NCBI GenBank assembly: GCA_012515445.1 | Contig: JAAYYI010000055.1 | Location: 56,238 to 120,237, forward strand | Reading direction: 5' to 3' | Source of the DNA: Candidatus Bathyarchaeota archaeon | Lineage (GTDB): Archaea > Thermoproteota > Bathyarchaeia > Bathyarchaeales > Bathycorpusculaceae | DNA length: 64,000 nucleotides | In this document: positions 19,590 to 29,607 of the stretch, one piece after another | Layout: each line of letters begins with the position of its first letter | Numbering within the stretch: the stretch's first letter is position 1 | The notes under the pieces: model-generated | What the model was told of the DNA's origin: nothing | What the model saw: only the letters and a program-made list of their open reading frames with translations | The model's database searches: none | Translations under genes and position numbers: made by a program

Positions 19590-19680
19590 CAGAACTTTTC
19601 ACCTCTACAAAAAACTTGGCGGTTTGGAATATTTAATGGTTTGTTACATGCCGTTGGCTGCAACAGAAAGAATAGGCTGC

Positions 19681-20136
19681 TTATTTGTCTAAGCGGCGTC
19701 TGTAGTTCTCGTAATCCGGTAGCTTGCGGCAGTACTCCTGCGCCATGAGGCTTGAGCTTATGATGAAATCAGCGGATGAGCGGTTCATCGCGATGGGGAT
19801 GTTCCATACAACCGCCACCCGTAGGAGTGCTTTAACGTCCGGGTCATGCGGCAGCGGGCAGAGGGGATCCCAGAAGAATATCATGAAGTCTATTTCGCCG
19901 TTGGATATGCGTGCGCCAACCTGCATGTCGCCGCCCAGTGGTCCCGATTCTAGTACGTTGATTTCTAATCCGAGTTCCTTCTCAAGCAGTTTACCGGTTG
20001 TGCCGGTAGCATAGAGGATGTGCTTCTCGAGTGTGCCTGCATTGTATTTTGCCCATTCCAGCATGTCTTCTTTTTTGTTGTCGTGGGCTATGAGTGCTAT
20101 TCTTTTGCGTGGCCTAATTGTAGCTGTGTTTATCAT
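19681..20136 (-). CDS. mgsA: Methylglyoxal synthase
   Basis: [56 protein letters not shown]. Confidence 0.92.
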   Translation of the reverse strand: MINTATIRPRKRIALIAHDNKKEDMLEWAKYNAGTLEKHILYATGTTGKLLEKELGLEINVLESGPLGGDMQVGARISNGEIDFMIFFWDPLCPLPHDPDVKALLRVAVVWNIPIAMNRSSADFIISSSLMAQEYCRKLPDYENYRRRLDK

Positions 20137-20271
20137 CTGAATCCCCGAGTAGCCGTCGGAGCTTGCGCTTATAATTGTTGTGCTGTAGAACTATTTACCT
20201 AAAGTTGGGTTATGGGAATAAAGGTTATTTACGTCAACAGCTGATTGCCAAAGTGGGGAGAAGGAATAAGC

Positions 20272-20907
20272 GTGGAGGCACTGAAAAGTCTAGGCCAGGG
20301 GTACCTGGTTGCTGTCGGCGTTGTATGGGTTTGCTGCATCATCGCATTGGTTAGGGGCGGTGACGCATGGCTAGGTCTAGCTTATCTTTTGATCATGCTG
20401 TTCCCTATAACTGGCTACACGGCGCTGAAACTGCTACGCCCCAATGCAGTTGGGGTAGGCACAGTTAACTGGCGTCATCTGCTCTTCGGCTTCCAGGGCG
20501 CCGCCTTAGCCTTCTGGACATACGACGTAGCCACCACTTACTACGCGATCAACATCACCGGTTTAGCCACCGAGTTAAACCCGCTCGGCTGGCCTATGGG
20601 CATACTGGGCGCCGCCGCCTACTATATACCCACAGTTGCATTATCATACGTTTTACTGTTCAGGTTAAAAGGAAACGTGGCATTATACGCCGCTGTGCCC
20701 TATACACTGGTTACAATTTCGATGGCGTCTATGAACCTGTTTGCGGGCGCACAGAACTTCCAGTTATTCGTTGACACCGCTTTGTTGGCGTCGAGTGTAC
20801 GGTTTGATTTGGTTGCCTTGATTGCGGGGCTTGATGTTGCTGCTCCGTTGGCTCTGCGGTACCTAACTTTGCGTCCCCGTGGTCAGCTAAGCTTTAAGCC
20901 GCATTAG
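20272..20907 (+). CDS. Multi-pass membrane protein
   Basis: About 5-6 hydrophobic segments; GTG start with upstream ggagaagg. Confidence 0.6.
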   Translation: MEALKSLGQGYLVAVGVVWVCCIIALVRGGDAWLGLAYLLIMLFPITGYTALKLLRPNAVGVGTVNWRHLLFGFQGAALAFWTYDVATTYYAINITGLATELNPLGWPMGILGAAAYYIPTVALSYVLLFRLKGNVALYAAVPYTLVTISMASMNLFAGAQNFQLFVDTALLASSVRFDLVALIAGLDVAAPLALRYLTLRPRGQLSFKPH

Positions 20908-21086
20908 AGGTGCTGTTTGCTACGGCGTTGCCTTCGTTGGTAGAGGTCCATCTGCGTGTCAGGCTTATGCTTGATACCTTCACGCGTCGGCACAGTAGTT
21001 GTGGGGTCTTTTGGTTTAACTTCCCCGTCCTCGGAGGCTGCGTCGTTTAACTCTACTCTGTGATGTTTATCTCTTGGATCAACCAA
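20904..21086 (-). CDS. Small charged protein
   Basis: 60-aa ORF, TTG start preceded by agaggtg; follows another small ORF. Confidence 0.4.
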   Translation of the reverse strand: MVDPRDKHHRVELNDAASEDGEVKPKDPTTTVPTREGIKHKPDTQMDLYQRRQRRSKQHL

Positions 21087-21100
21087 AATGTTTCACCTCT

Positions 21101-21229
21101 CTAGTCCTCGAGGGACTCCCTTGTCTTGTACAACTCCGATTTCTTGTCGGGAGTTCCACTGGTGCGGGTTTCTTCTTCGGTTATGGTGATGTCGTCGGTT
21201 TGGGCTTCCTTCCGGTCTTTCTCGCTCAT
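21101..21229 (-). CDS. Small acidic/charged protein (42 aa)
   Basis: ATG ORF MSEKDRKEAQTDDITITEEETRTSGTPDKKSELYKTRESLED, 14 nt upstream of next small ORF; below ORF track cutoff. Confidence 0.4.
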   Translation of the reverse strand: MSEKDRKEAQTDDITITEEETRTSGTPDKKSELYKTRESLED

Positions 21230-21336
21230 TTTGGGTTTGGACAAAAGTGTAACTGTCACCTAAACTAAGTTGGGTTAGGGACAATTTTTAAGGATATGTG
21301 GGTTGATAGAAAGCAACAACAGAAAGTTGAGGGAAA

Positions 21337-21816
21337 TTAGCATAGTTTTTTTGTCATTACGTAGGCATCTTCGCCGTCGCTGTAGTACCCGTTGATGGTG
21401 CGTGTAATCTCGAAACCCAGTTTCTTGTACAGTGAAATCGCTGCTTCGTTGGTGACGCGGACCTCAAGGAAACCCTGTTTCGCCTTATAGTATTCCATGC
21501 CCTGCAGGGCGCGGTTGATGATTGCCTGCGCGACGCCTCTGCGGCGGTACTGCGGCAAAACCGCGATGGAGACCACATGGCCTTTTCTCACTAAGCCGCC
21601 GAAGCCATAGTTTGACAGTCCGACTTCGATACGGCACATGATATAGCCGATGAGTTTCCCCTCTTCCTCAGCAACTATGAATGTTTCCGGGAACCGCTGA
21701 TGCAGATCCACAAAGAAGAAGTCAGTATAATTTTCCGGTAGGCAGACGCGGTTGATTTGCATGACTGCTTGCAGGTCGTCAGAGACGAATTTACGTAATG
21801 TAAATGGTGATGGCAT
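21337..21816 (-). CDS. rimI: Ribosomal-protein-alanine N-acetyltransferase-like GNAT
   Basis: VVSIAVLPQYRRRGVAQAIINRAL, LEVRVTNEAAISLYKKLGFE. Confidence 0.85.
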   Translation of the reverse strand: MPSPFTLRKFVSDDLQAVMQINRVCLPENYTDFFFVDLHQRFPETFIVAEEEGKLIGYIMCRIEVGLSNYGFGGLVRKGHVVSIAVLPQYRRRGVAQAIINRALQGMEYYKAKQGFLEVRVTNEAAISLYKKLGFEITRTINGYYSDGEDAYVMTKKLC

Positions 21817-21904
21817 CGTTTCGCCTTTGCCTAAACAGGATTTATCTGTTTAGACTTAAAGGTTACGCTTCAGACATCCACCATGCACTGATGGATTCGC
21901 CATG

Positions 21905-23188
21905 TTAGGCTTTGGTTTCTTCAGGCGCTTTGTAGATTGGTAACGTGTAGCTGCCCTGCGGCATCGCCCAGACGCGTGCTGAGGAACCTGCAAGCTTGAA
22001 TGCTTCGGTTAAGGCGTCGTTTACGGCGCGGGCTGTTTTTAGCTTGAAGATGCTTTGCGCGTAGAAGTCAGGCATCGACGAGACCAAGATGATCTGGTGG
22101 TTCTGCAGCGCCTTCATGAGGTAGAGTGCTTTATGCCCGCCCATTACGAAGCGGTGGCGGACCTCTTTCTCGGCTGCTTTAACGTCTGGGAGCTTTGTCA
22201 TCCAGTCGTAGAAAACTTGGTTGCCGTGTCCTTCAAGGCATTCGGCGACGAGGATGATTACTCCGCCGCGTTTAACCGCGTCTAGTGCGTTGTCGAGGCC
22301 TTTGTAGGCTTGGTAGAGGTTAATGTCTGATGGGTGACCACCTGCGCTGACCACGATGACTTCCGCCCGTCGGTCGACTGTGACTAGGTACATTTCGTCG
22401 TAGAGCTTCACGGCTTCGAGGAAGGCTGCTTCGAGGTCGCCTGCGAAGGCTTTGACGATTTCGCTCTTCTTGTTCTCTACCACGTTAACTATGAAGTCCA
22501 CTTTGGCTAATCTTGCGGCTTCGGTCATGTCTATGTGCACGGGATTATTCTCCAAGTTGCCTGTGTGGGCATTTGGGTTGACCAGCATGGCGTGGTTGCG
22601 CTGTATTGTGTCCGCGCCGCAGACTGCCGGAAGCACGCTTTTCCTGCCGCCGCCATAGCCTGCGTAGTAGTGGTAGTTTACGTCACCCAGAAGAATGCGC
22701 ACGTCTGCCTCCACGAAGATGCGGTTAACCATAACTTTATTGCCGTAGGTTTTAGTTGTACCGATGTTTACTAAGTCGGGGGCTGATGCGTTGTGGCTGA
22801 CTACCTTGACGCGCTTTAGGGCTTCTTCGCCTAGGATCTCTGCGGCTTCTTGGGTTGTAGCTGGGCGGTGGGTTCCGCAGCCAAAAATTACTGTGACGTT
22901 TTCGTCTTTGACGCCTGCCGCATTCAACTCCGCCAGAACGGGCATTAGCATACGTTCGCTGGGGGCTTTGCGTGTGGCGTCATCTACAACGATTGCGACT
23001 TTAGATTCTGGCTTGGCGATTTCAACTAAGCGCTTTGAATTGATGGGTTCTTTGAGTGCACGTTCAACTTCTGCTTTCTGGTCAGCGGCGCCTGCTCTGT
23101 CTTTAGGTTCAATCGACCCCAAAAGGTTTCGAGCTGGAATCCGCACACAAACGTCTGTTCTTCCGTAAGGTAACCAAACATCAACCAT
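21905..23188 (-). CDS. larA: Nickel-dependent lactate racemase-like protein (LarA family)
   Basis: VAIVVDDATRKAPSERMLMPVL, GCGTHRPATTQEA, YYAGYGGGRKSVLPAVCG. Confidence 0.9.
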   Translation of the reverse strand: MVDVWLPYGRTDVCVRIPARNLLGSIEPKDRAGAADQKAEVERALKEPINSKRLVEIAKPESKVAIVVDDATRKAPSERMLMPVLAELNAAGVKDENVTVIFGCGTHRPATTQEAAEILGEEALKRVKVVSHNASAPDLVNIGTTKTYGNKVMVNRIFVEADVRILLGDVNYHYYAGYGGGRKSVLPAVCGADTIQRNHAMLVNPNAHTGNLENNPVHIDMTEAARLAKVDFIVNVVENKKSEIVKAFAGDLEAAFLEAVKLYDEMYLVTVDRRAEVIVVSAGGHPSDINLYQAYKGLDNALDAVKRGGVIILVAECLEGHGNQVFYDWMTKLPDVKAAEKEVRHRFVMGGHKALYLMKALQNHQIILVSSMPDFYAQSIFKLKTARAVNDALTEAFKLAGSSARVWAMPQGSYTLPIYKAPEETKA

Positions 23189-23466
23189 GCCAAGTCACGT
23201 ACATTAGAATTTACACGGCGCCAGAAACTATTAAGCCTTATCAAGATCAGGACAAAAAAGAGCGAGCTAAAAGGCATTTTGGAAAGTGGATTGTTTGCTG
23301 AGTGTCTTTGCTGCCTTTTTGCCGCTGGGGCCTGTGGTTTGTGCTTTCTGTGGGCCATCCCGTTGGGCTGCGGGCGGTACAAGACGGCTTATCTTTTCAG
23401 GATGGTATTAGTAAGGCGATACTTCTTTAAAACCACCCCGCATACTAGATCAATAGGAAACAAGTT

Positions 23467-24165
23467 ATGTCCATCCAGAAAACCCCAGAGCACAACACCA
23501 TCTTCTTCACGTGGCTCAACAGCTACAGTTGCGTCCTACTAAAAACACCCAGCAAAACCATCCTCGTAGACCCCGTAGATGTAAAAGTAAAAGACTTCCC
23601 AACGTTGGACGCAATACTAATCACGCACGAGCACTACGACCACCTCGATGTACCACTCGTAGCATCCATCCAGAAAAACACCGACTGCGAAGTCATCGCC
23701 GACCAAGCATCCACCCCCAAACTCCAGCCAAGCATCCCAGCAGGCAAACTCCATGAAATCCGACCAGGCATGAAGATCGCGCTCGGACAAGTCACCCTAA
23801 AAGCCCAGAAATCCAACCACCCGCCAGCCAAAGCCCCCAACACTTACCTCATCACAACTGAGGACAACATAGAAGTCTTCCACACATCCGACAGCAACCC
23901 ATACCCCGAAATGGGCACAATGGGCCAAAACCAGAAGATCGACATCGTCTTCTGCACAGTCGGAGTAGCCCCAGGCGCAACACCAGAAACCGGCGCAGAA
24001 ATCGCATGGTTAACCAAACCCGGATTAGCGGTTCCTTACCATACTGGTTCAGTAGAGCAGCAGAAGCGTTTTGAGGAAATCGTCAAAAAGAAGCTGAAAA
24101 GAACGGCATGCTTGATTCCTGAACAGAAAATAATCTATCAGGTTACTAAGAGGGAAGACAAATGA
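23467..24165 (+). CDS. MBL-fold metal-dependent hydrolase (UlaG-like)
   Basis: LITHEHYDHLDVP plus downstream His motif FHTSDSNPY. Confidence 0.85.
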   Translation: MSIQKTPEHNTIFFTWLNSYSCVLLKTPSKTILVDPVDVKVKDFPTLDAILITHEHYDHLDVPLVASIQKNTDCEVIADQASTPKLQPSIPAGKLHEIRPGMKIALGQVTLKAQKSNHPPAKAPNTYLITTEDNIEVFHTSDSNPYPEMGTMGQNQKIDIVFCTVGVAPGATPETGAEIAWLTKPGLAVPYHTGSVEQQKRFEEIVKKKLKRTACLIPEQKIIYQVTKREDK

Positions 24166-24791
24166 ATACCGAGAAAGTAGCGCTAGAAAAAAAGGACAGG
24201 ATGGCAAACATCCTTTTCAAAATTGACGCCGTAAAATTCGGCGTATTCGAGCTTTCAAGCGGAAAACAAAGTCCCTACTACATCGATTTAAGGGTGATTC
24301 CAAGCTTCCCCGATGCCTTCCGCGAAATCTGCGACACGTACGCAGAACAAATCCAAAACGAAATCGGCCTGTCAAACTTTGACCGCATCGCCGGCGTCCC
24401 AATCGCAGGCATCCCATTCGCCAGCCAAATCGCATACAACCTCAAAAAACCGTTCCTCTACGTCCGAAAAAACATCAAGCACCATGGACGAGAACGCAGA
24501 GTCGAAGGCATACTCGTTTCAGGAGACAAAGTGCTCTTAATCGACGACTTACTAACCACAGGCTTAACACTCAAAGAAGCCGCCGAAGCCACACGCGCCG
24601 AAGGCGGAATCGTAACCGACGCCATCGTCTTTCTAGACCGCGAAGAAGGCGGCAAACAAATCTTAGAGCAAGCAGGCGTAAAACTACATCCACTGCTGAA
24701 AATCAGCGAAGTAGCACACACACTATACGAGTTAGGCGCAATAGACAAAGAATCACTAAGAACAATCCTAAAACAAATAAAAAAAGCATAG
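24162..24791 (+). CDS. pyrE: Orotate phosphoribosyltransferase
   Basis: FELSSGKQSPYYIDLR, PRTase motif VLLIDDLLTTGLTLKEA. Confidence 0.92.
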   Translation: MNTEKVALEKKDRMANILFKIDAVKFGVFELSSGKQSPYYIDLRVIPSFPDAFREICDTYAEQIQNEIGLSNFDRIAGVPIAGIPFASQIAYNLKKPFLYVRKNIKHHGRERRVEGILVSGDKVLLIDDLLTTGLTLKEAAEATRAEGGIVTDAIVFLDREEGGKQILEQAGVKLHPLLKISEVAHTLYELGAIDKESLRTILKQIKKA

Positions 24792-24793
24792 GT

Positions 24794-25354
24794 CTACTCG
24801 TAGTAGATCAAATTGGCTTCTTCCAGAAGCACCTGTAGCTTCTCCACCGCATCATAAGAATCAGGCTCCTTCTTTGCACCCGTACACACAAGTTTGCCGC
24901 TAGCAAAAAGCAGAATAACCACTTTAGGCTCCTCCATACGATAAATTAAACCTGGAAACTGCTCCGGCTCATACATAGCACGCCCCAGCGAGTAAGCAGC
25001 TTTTTCAAGATCAATCATGCCGCCGAGTCCGCCGGAAGCAACTATATTCTGTATTTTAACGTCGGGTTTACCGATAATGATTATGCCGCCTTTCTTTAGC
25101 TCTTTAATGACTTTAAGCACCGCACGTTTTGCTTCCTTCTCTGACTTAGCACCTGTGCAAACCATCTTACCTGAACTGAAAATCAACGTTGCAGTCTTAG
25201 GCCGCTTAAGCCTAAAAACTAACCCCGGGAACTGTTCAGGACGATACTCAACGCCCGGATAACCTTTAACAACCGAGTTCAGGTCAACCTTCTGATTAAG
25301 CGTGGCGGAAGCAACCACGTTTTCGATGCTTACCTGAGCTTTAGTTTTAGGCAA
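24794..25354 (-). CDS. tbp: TATA-box binding protein
   Basis: Two TBP repeats: YRPEQFPGLVFRLKRPKTATLIFSSGKMVCTGAKS / YEPEQFPGLIYRMEEPKVVILLFASGKLVCTGAKK. Confidence 0.97.
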   Translation of the reverse strand: MPKTKAQVSIENVVASATLNQKVDLNSVVKGYPGVEYRPEQFPGLVFRLKRPKTATLIFSSGKMVCTGAKSEKEAKRAVLKVIKELKKGGIIIIGKPDVKIQNIVASGGLGGMIDLEKAAYSLGRAMYEPEQFPGLIYRMEEPKVVILLFASGKLVCTGAKKEPDSYDAVEKLQVLLEEANLIYYE

Positions 25355-25419
25355 TCCAGTCTCCTCTTGCTATACGCCCTTGAATAGTCACCTATTGAAA
25401 GCTTTATTTATAAATACAT

Positions 25420-26199
25420 CTATACCGCGATAGATGCCTCTTTTTGTTCTCCACCAACGGTTTGCTTAGCAGATTTAGGCTTTATCGCTGGTAAAACAAA
25501 CTCCGCTATCACTAGGATCATGATTACAGCGACCACGATTGGCAGAGCCCAGTAAGTATTCCGCATAAGCAGGGTAGTCCAGCCCACATATGGAACACGC
25601 ATGACTACTCTTCCCAAAATTTGCTCCTCTGTCACGCCTTGCCCTGTATTCCAAAATGTGTACGAGTCGTACTCTGTGGATGTGATGCTTGCGGGCCAAT
25701 GGTGGCCGTTGCCGTCGCCTTTTGTTTGGAAATAATATGTTCCGTTGACTTCGTATCTTGCCACTATACGATGCACAATCGGAGTGGCTCCCAAGTTGAC
25801 TTCCAATTCAGGATTGCGGTAGACTATTATGTCACTGTTTGGGTAGTTAACGTTGTATTCCTCAACATTATCTAATCTCTGAATGATGATTAAGTCGCCG
25901 ATGTGTAGAGTTTGGGTAAATACATCTGACAAGCCATCGCATCTACCTGCCGCTATACACATGCTGCCGCTTTCAACAACCCGTATCGGCGTATCAGTGC
26001 CTAAAGCAAGACCTAGAACGAAGTATCCGCCTAAAACGATCACTATGACTAGGCCGATTGCGATTAGGGTTTTAACAAACTCGCTGTTTAGGATACGTTT
26101 AGGTTTGCTAGCCACAGTTACCGTTCTCCTAATAAGGTAGGGTGACTGCCGGGATGGTTTTAAAACTACCGATAGGAAAAAGAAAAATAGCGAGTGCAC
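25420..26199 (-). CDS. Archaeal-type signal peptidase I
   Basis: N-terminal TM, PIRVVESGSMCIA catalytic Ser motif, GDLIIIQRLD, PIVHRIVARYEVNG, GDGNGH. Confidence 0.88.
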   Translation of the reverse strand: MHSLFFFFLSVVLKPSRQSPYLIRRTVTVASKPKRILNSEFVKTLIAIGLVIVIVLGGYFVLGLALGTDTPIRVVESGSMCIAAGRCDGLSDVFTQTLHIGDLIIIQRLDNVEEYNVNYPNSDIIVYRNPELEVNLGATPIVHRIVARYEVNGTYYFQTKGDGNGHHWPASITSTEYDSYTFWNTGQGVTEEQILGRVVMRVPYVGWTTLLMRNTYWALPIVVAVIMILVIAEFVLPAIKPKSAKQTVGGEQKEASIAV

Positions 26200-26225
26200 T
26201 CTATTCTGGCACTACTATTAGTTGA

Positions 26226-26396
26226 CTAAATTTTGCTCTTGCTTAATACTTCGCGGAATACGTTGCCGCATTTGGAGCATTCGTACAGGCCGATTTCTAG
26301 TTGCATGCGTTTTCCTGTTTTGTCTGGGCGGCCTGCCATTTTCCATGTCTTCTTTGCTGTTTTTACTTCAGTTCCACATTTTGGACATTTTGCCAT
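26226..26396 (-). CDS. Small zinc-ribbon protein (56 aa)
   Basis: MAKCPKCGTEVKTAKKTWKMAGRPDKTGKRMQLEIGLYECSKCGNVFREVLSKSKI; two CxxC; below ORF track cutoff. Confidence 0.8.
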   Translation of the reverse strand: MAKCPKCGTEVKTAKKTWKMAGRPDKTGKRMQLEIGLYECSKCGNVFREVLSKSKI

Positions 26397-26718
26397 TTGT
26401 TAGATTTCCTCCGTATTATCGCTTTGATGCCATTCGCCTTATTGGATAAAAAAGTTTCCATTGAATTCAAATACATATTTTATTGTACAACATGCAGTTT
26501 AGACATAAACATGTTTAAGGCATGGCAAACTGGTTTTGTAAATGTAGAAACACTCTATTCAGTACATGAATAATCATCAAGAACAACACCAATAAAACAG
26601 GTATACACCACATAAATGCAAAACCGAAGATTTAACCTGTTAATTACAGGTTGAAGCCGCAACATTTTTTATTGCAAAAACAAAGCTATCATCTAATCAA
26701 CCTGAAGGTTAATTTATA

Positions 26719-29607
26719 TTGCAAGCCGCTTCTGAGAATGCTTTTGAAATACTCGTAAAGCCTATACGAAAGCTAATTGAACAGAGAGGATTCACCAAAC
26801 CCACAGAACCACAGGAAAAAGTAATCCCTAAAATCCTAGAAGGAAAAAACGTTCTCTTAATCTCTCCTACAGCAACAGGGAAAACCGAAGCAGCATTCCT
26901 GCCGGTTCTAAGCATGCTACTCCAGCAGCCTAAAACACCCGGCATAAAAGTCCTCTACATCACACCTCTGCGTGCATTAAACCGGGACATGCTAGAGCGG
27001 ATGCAGTGGTGGTGCAACAACCTCGACATCAAACTCGCCGTACGACATGGGGACACCGAACAGAAGGAACGCACAAGACAAAGCCAGTGCCCACCAGACA
27101 TATTAATCACCACGCCCGAAACACTTCAGGCAATACTTTCCGGGTGGCTTCTGCGGCAGCATCTTCAGGCCCTCAAGTGGGTAGTAATCGACGAAGTACA
27201 CGAGTTATCCGACAGCAAAAGAGGCAGCCAACTCGCGTTAGCCTTGGAACGCGTAAGAGGTTTAATTGGGCGGGACTTTCAGATGGTTGGTTTATCGGCG
27301 ACGGTTGGTAGCCCAGAAAAAGTCGCACAGTTCCTCGTCGGCAACCAGAGGCAGGTTGAAATCGTCAGGGTCTCAGTTGCAAAGATGGTTAATCTGAAGG
27401 TGATTTATCCTAAACCAACCGAGGAGGATGTGAGGTTTGCGGGCAAAATCTATACGCATCCAGAAGTCGCCGCTCGACTGCGAATTATCCGTGACTACAT
27501 GACCAAACGCAAATCTGTTCTTCTCTTCACTAACACGCGATCGGTTTCAGAGGTTTTAGCTTCGCGTTTCAAAGTATGGGACGTAGATTTCCCAATCTCA
27601 ATCCACCATGGTTCACTTGCGAAGCCTTCACGTATAGCAGCCGAAGCAGGGCTCAAACGCGGTGACCTCAAAGGTTTAATCGCGACAAGTAGCCTCGAAC
27701 TCGGCATAGATGTCGGCCACATCGACTTCGTAATCCAATATATGAGTCCACGTCAAGTTTCAAGGCTTATTCAGCGTGTCGGTAGGGCAGGCCACACGTA
27801 CGGTAACCTCTCAGAAGGCTTAATCATAGGCATGGACTCCGATGACACACTAGAAGCTCTCGTGATCGCACGCAGAGCCTTAAACGAGCAGCTTGAGCCA
27901 ATCACTATACCAGACAAACCCTATGATGTCTTGACACATCAAGTCGCCGGATTACTGCTTAAAAATAGGCGCTTAACATTCCAAGAAATTCTTGATACCT
28001 GCAAAAAAGCGACGCCTTTCGAGAACCTCACCCTCGCCGACGTTGAGAAAGTTATCAAGTACATGCATGAACGCTTTCCAAGGTTAGCGTGGGCAAGCCT
28101 TGAGGATCAAGTTGTGCTAAAACCGCAGCGCACTAAAGCCCTCTTTGAATACTACTTCGACAACCTCTCTATGATCCCAGTGGAAAAGCAGTTTCTTGTC
28201 ATAGACGAGTCAGCAGATTCCTCAATCGGTGTCTTAGATGAAGCGTTTATGGCTGAGTACGGCAAACCCGGAACCAAATTCATCATACGTGGAAGCCCAT
28301 GGCAGATTATTCACGCCACCGAAGACAAAGTGTACGTGCGGCCAGTTGATGACCCCACAGGTTCTATTCCTAGCTGGATCGGCGAGGAAATCCCCGTGCC
28401 ATACGAGATTGCGCAGGAGCTGGCAGAAATACGAGGTTTCGTCGAGGACGAGAACCAGCGTGGCTGTACACCAGAGGAAATCAGTCGCGAATTATCAGAA
28501 AAGTACCCAGCAAGCCCAGAAAACATCCTGCATGCTTTGGTCGAGACCTTGGAGCAGGTGCACAGCGGCTTCCCGGTGCCCACACCCAAACGCATCGTTG
28601 TAGAGGACTGGACAGAATTCATAATTATACACTCGAACTTTGGCTCGAACACTAATCGCGCGTTGGCGCAGTTGCTCGGTCAAGTATTATCAGATAAGCT
28701 GGGAAGAGGCATCGTGGTACAGCATGATCCATACAGGATATTCGTTCAGACTATGGGTGCAATGAGCGCTGAGCGGCTGGTTGAAGTGTTAAAAGAGATC
28801 AAGGATATGCCAGAGCAGGCCATCAGAAGCACCTTAACGTTATCTACTGTCAAAACTGGCCTGTTTAAGCGCAGAGTCATCCAAGTTGCGAGACGCTTCG
28901 GCGCACTCAAGAAGTGGGCGGACTTCAGCAACGTCAGCTTGCAGAAGCTCATCAGCAGCTTTGAGGGAACACCGATCTACGAGGAAGGCCTCAAAGAGGT
29001 TTTTAGCAAAGACTTGGACGCTGACGGACTGGTTATGGTCCTTAGAAGGCTACGCGAGGGTGAAGTCAGGCTTCAAGTGGTTGAGACAGGTGGTAATGCA
29101 ACCCCTGTGGCGCGTGTTGGCATCGAGCGTGTTAGTATGAAAACTGATTTGATTCCGCCGGAGCAGATGCGTGCAGTGCTCGTTGAATCAGCGAAGGCGC
29201 GGCTGCTCAACGAGACAGGCAACTTTGTATGTACCAGCTGCTGGGACTACATGGAGATGATCAGAATCAAGGACCTGCCGGATAAGCTGAAGTGTCCACG
29301 TTGTGGCTCAAATGCGATCGGAATGCTTAAAGTTGAGGAGGAAAAAGCCGCTGGATTGCTTGATAAGAAGGGCGAGAATCTGGCGAAGGACGAGGAGAAG
29401 ATGCAGACAATGGCTAAGAAAACCGCCTGTTTGGTTGAGAAGTACGGTAAGGCTGCGGCTGTTGGTTTGAGCGCTCGGCATGTTAGTATTGCTGACATCG
29501 GCGAAGTTCTAGAAAAGGAGCCTAAACTTTCGGATAGGTTCTACGAGCTTGTTTTGGAGGCGGAACGTAAGGTTCTCAACAGGCGTTTCCATGCTAACAA
29601 GCCGTAA
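26719..29607 (+). CDS. Lhr-type superfamily 2 helicase
   Basis: SPTATGKTEAAFLP, VIDEVHEL, GLSATVG, QRVGRAGH; C-terminal CTSCWDY...CPRCGS zinc motif. Confidence 0.92.
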   Translation: MQAASENAFEILVKPIRKLIEQRGFTKPTEPQEKVIPKILEGKNVLLISPTATGKTEAAFLPVLSMLLQQPKTPGIKVLYITPLRALNRDMLERMQWWCNNLDIKLAVRHGDTEQKERTRQSQCPPDILITTPETLQAILSGWLLRQHLQALKWVVIDEVHELSDSKRGSQLALALERVRGLIGRDFQMVGLSATVGSPEKVAQFLVGNQRQVEIVRVSVAKMVNLKVIYPKPTEEDVRFAGKIYTHPEVAARLRIIRDYMTKRKSVLLFTNTRSVSEVLASRFKVWDVDFPISIHHGSLAKPSRIAAEAGLKRGDLKGLIATSSLELGIDVGHIDFVIQYMSPRQVSRLIQRVGRAGHTYGNLSEGLIIGMDSDDTLEALVIARRALNEQLEPITIPDKPYDVLTHQVAGLLLKNRRLTFQEILDTCKKATPFENLTLADVEKVIKYMHERFPRLAWASLEDQVVLKPQRTKALFEYYFDNLSMIPVEKQFLVIDESADSSIGVLDEAFMAEYGKPGTKFIIRGSPWQIIHATEDKVYVRPVDDPTGSIPSWIGEEIPVPYEIAQELAEIRGFVEDENQRGCTPEEISRELSEKYPASPENILHALVETLEQVHSGFPVPTPKRIVVEDWTEFIIIHSNFGSNTNRALAQLLGQVLSDKLGRGIVVQHDPYRIFVQTMGAMSAERLVEVLKEIKDMPEQAIRSTLTLSTVKTGLFKRRVIQVARRFGALKKWADFSNVSLQKLISSFEGTPIYEEGLKEVFSKDLDADGLVMVLRRLREGEVRLQVVETGGNATPVARVGIERVSMKTDLIPPEQMRAVLVESAKARLLNETGNFVCTSCWDYMEMIRIKDLPDKLKCPRCGSNAIGMLKVEEEKAAGLLDKKGENLAKDEEKMQTMAKKTACLVEKYGKAAAVGLSARHVSIADIGEVLEKEPKLSDRFYELVLEAERKVLNRRFHANKP

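Noticed and set aside
22055-23168. + strand ORFs opposite larA
   Set aside because: Antisense shadows of a well-supported LarA-family gene.
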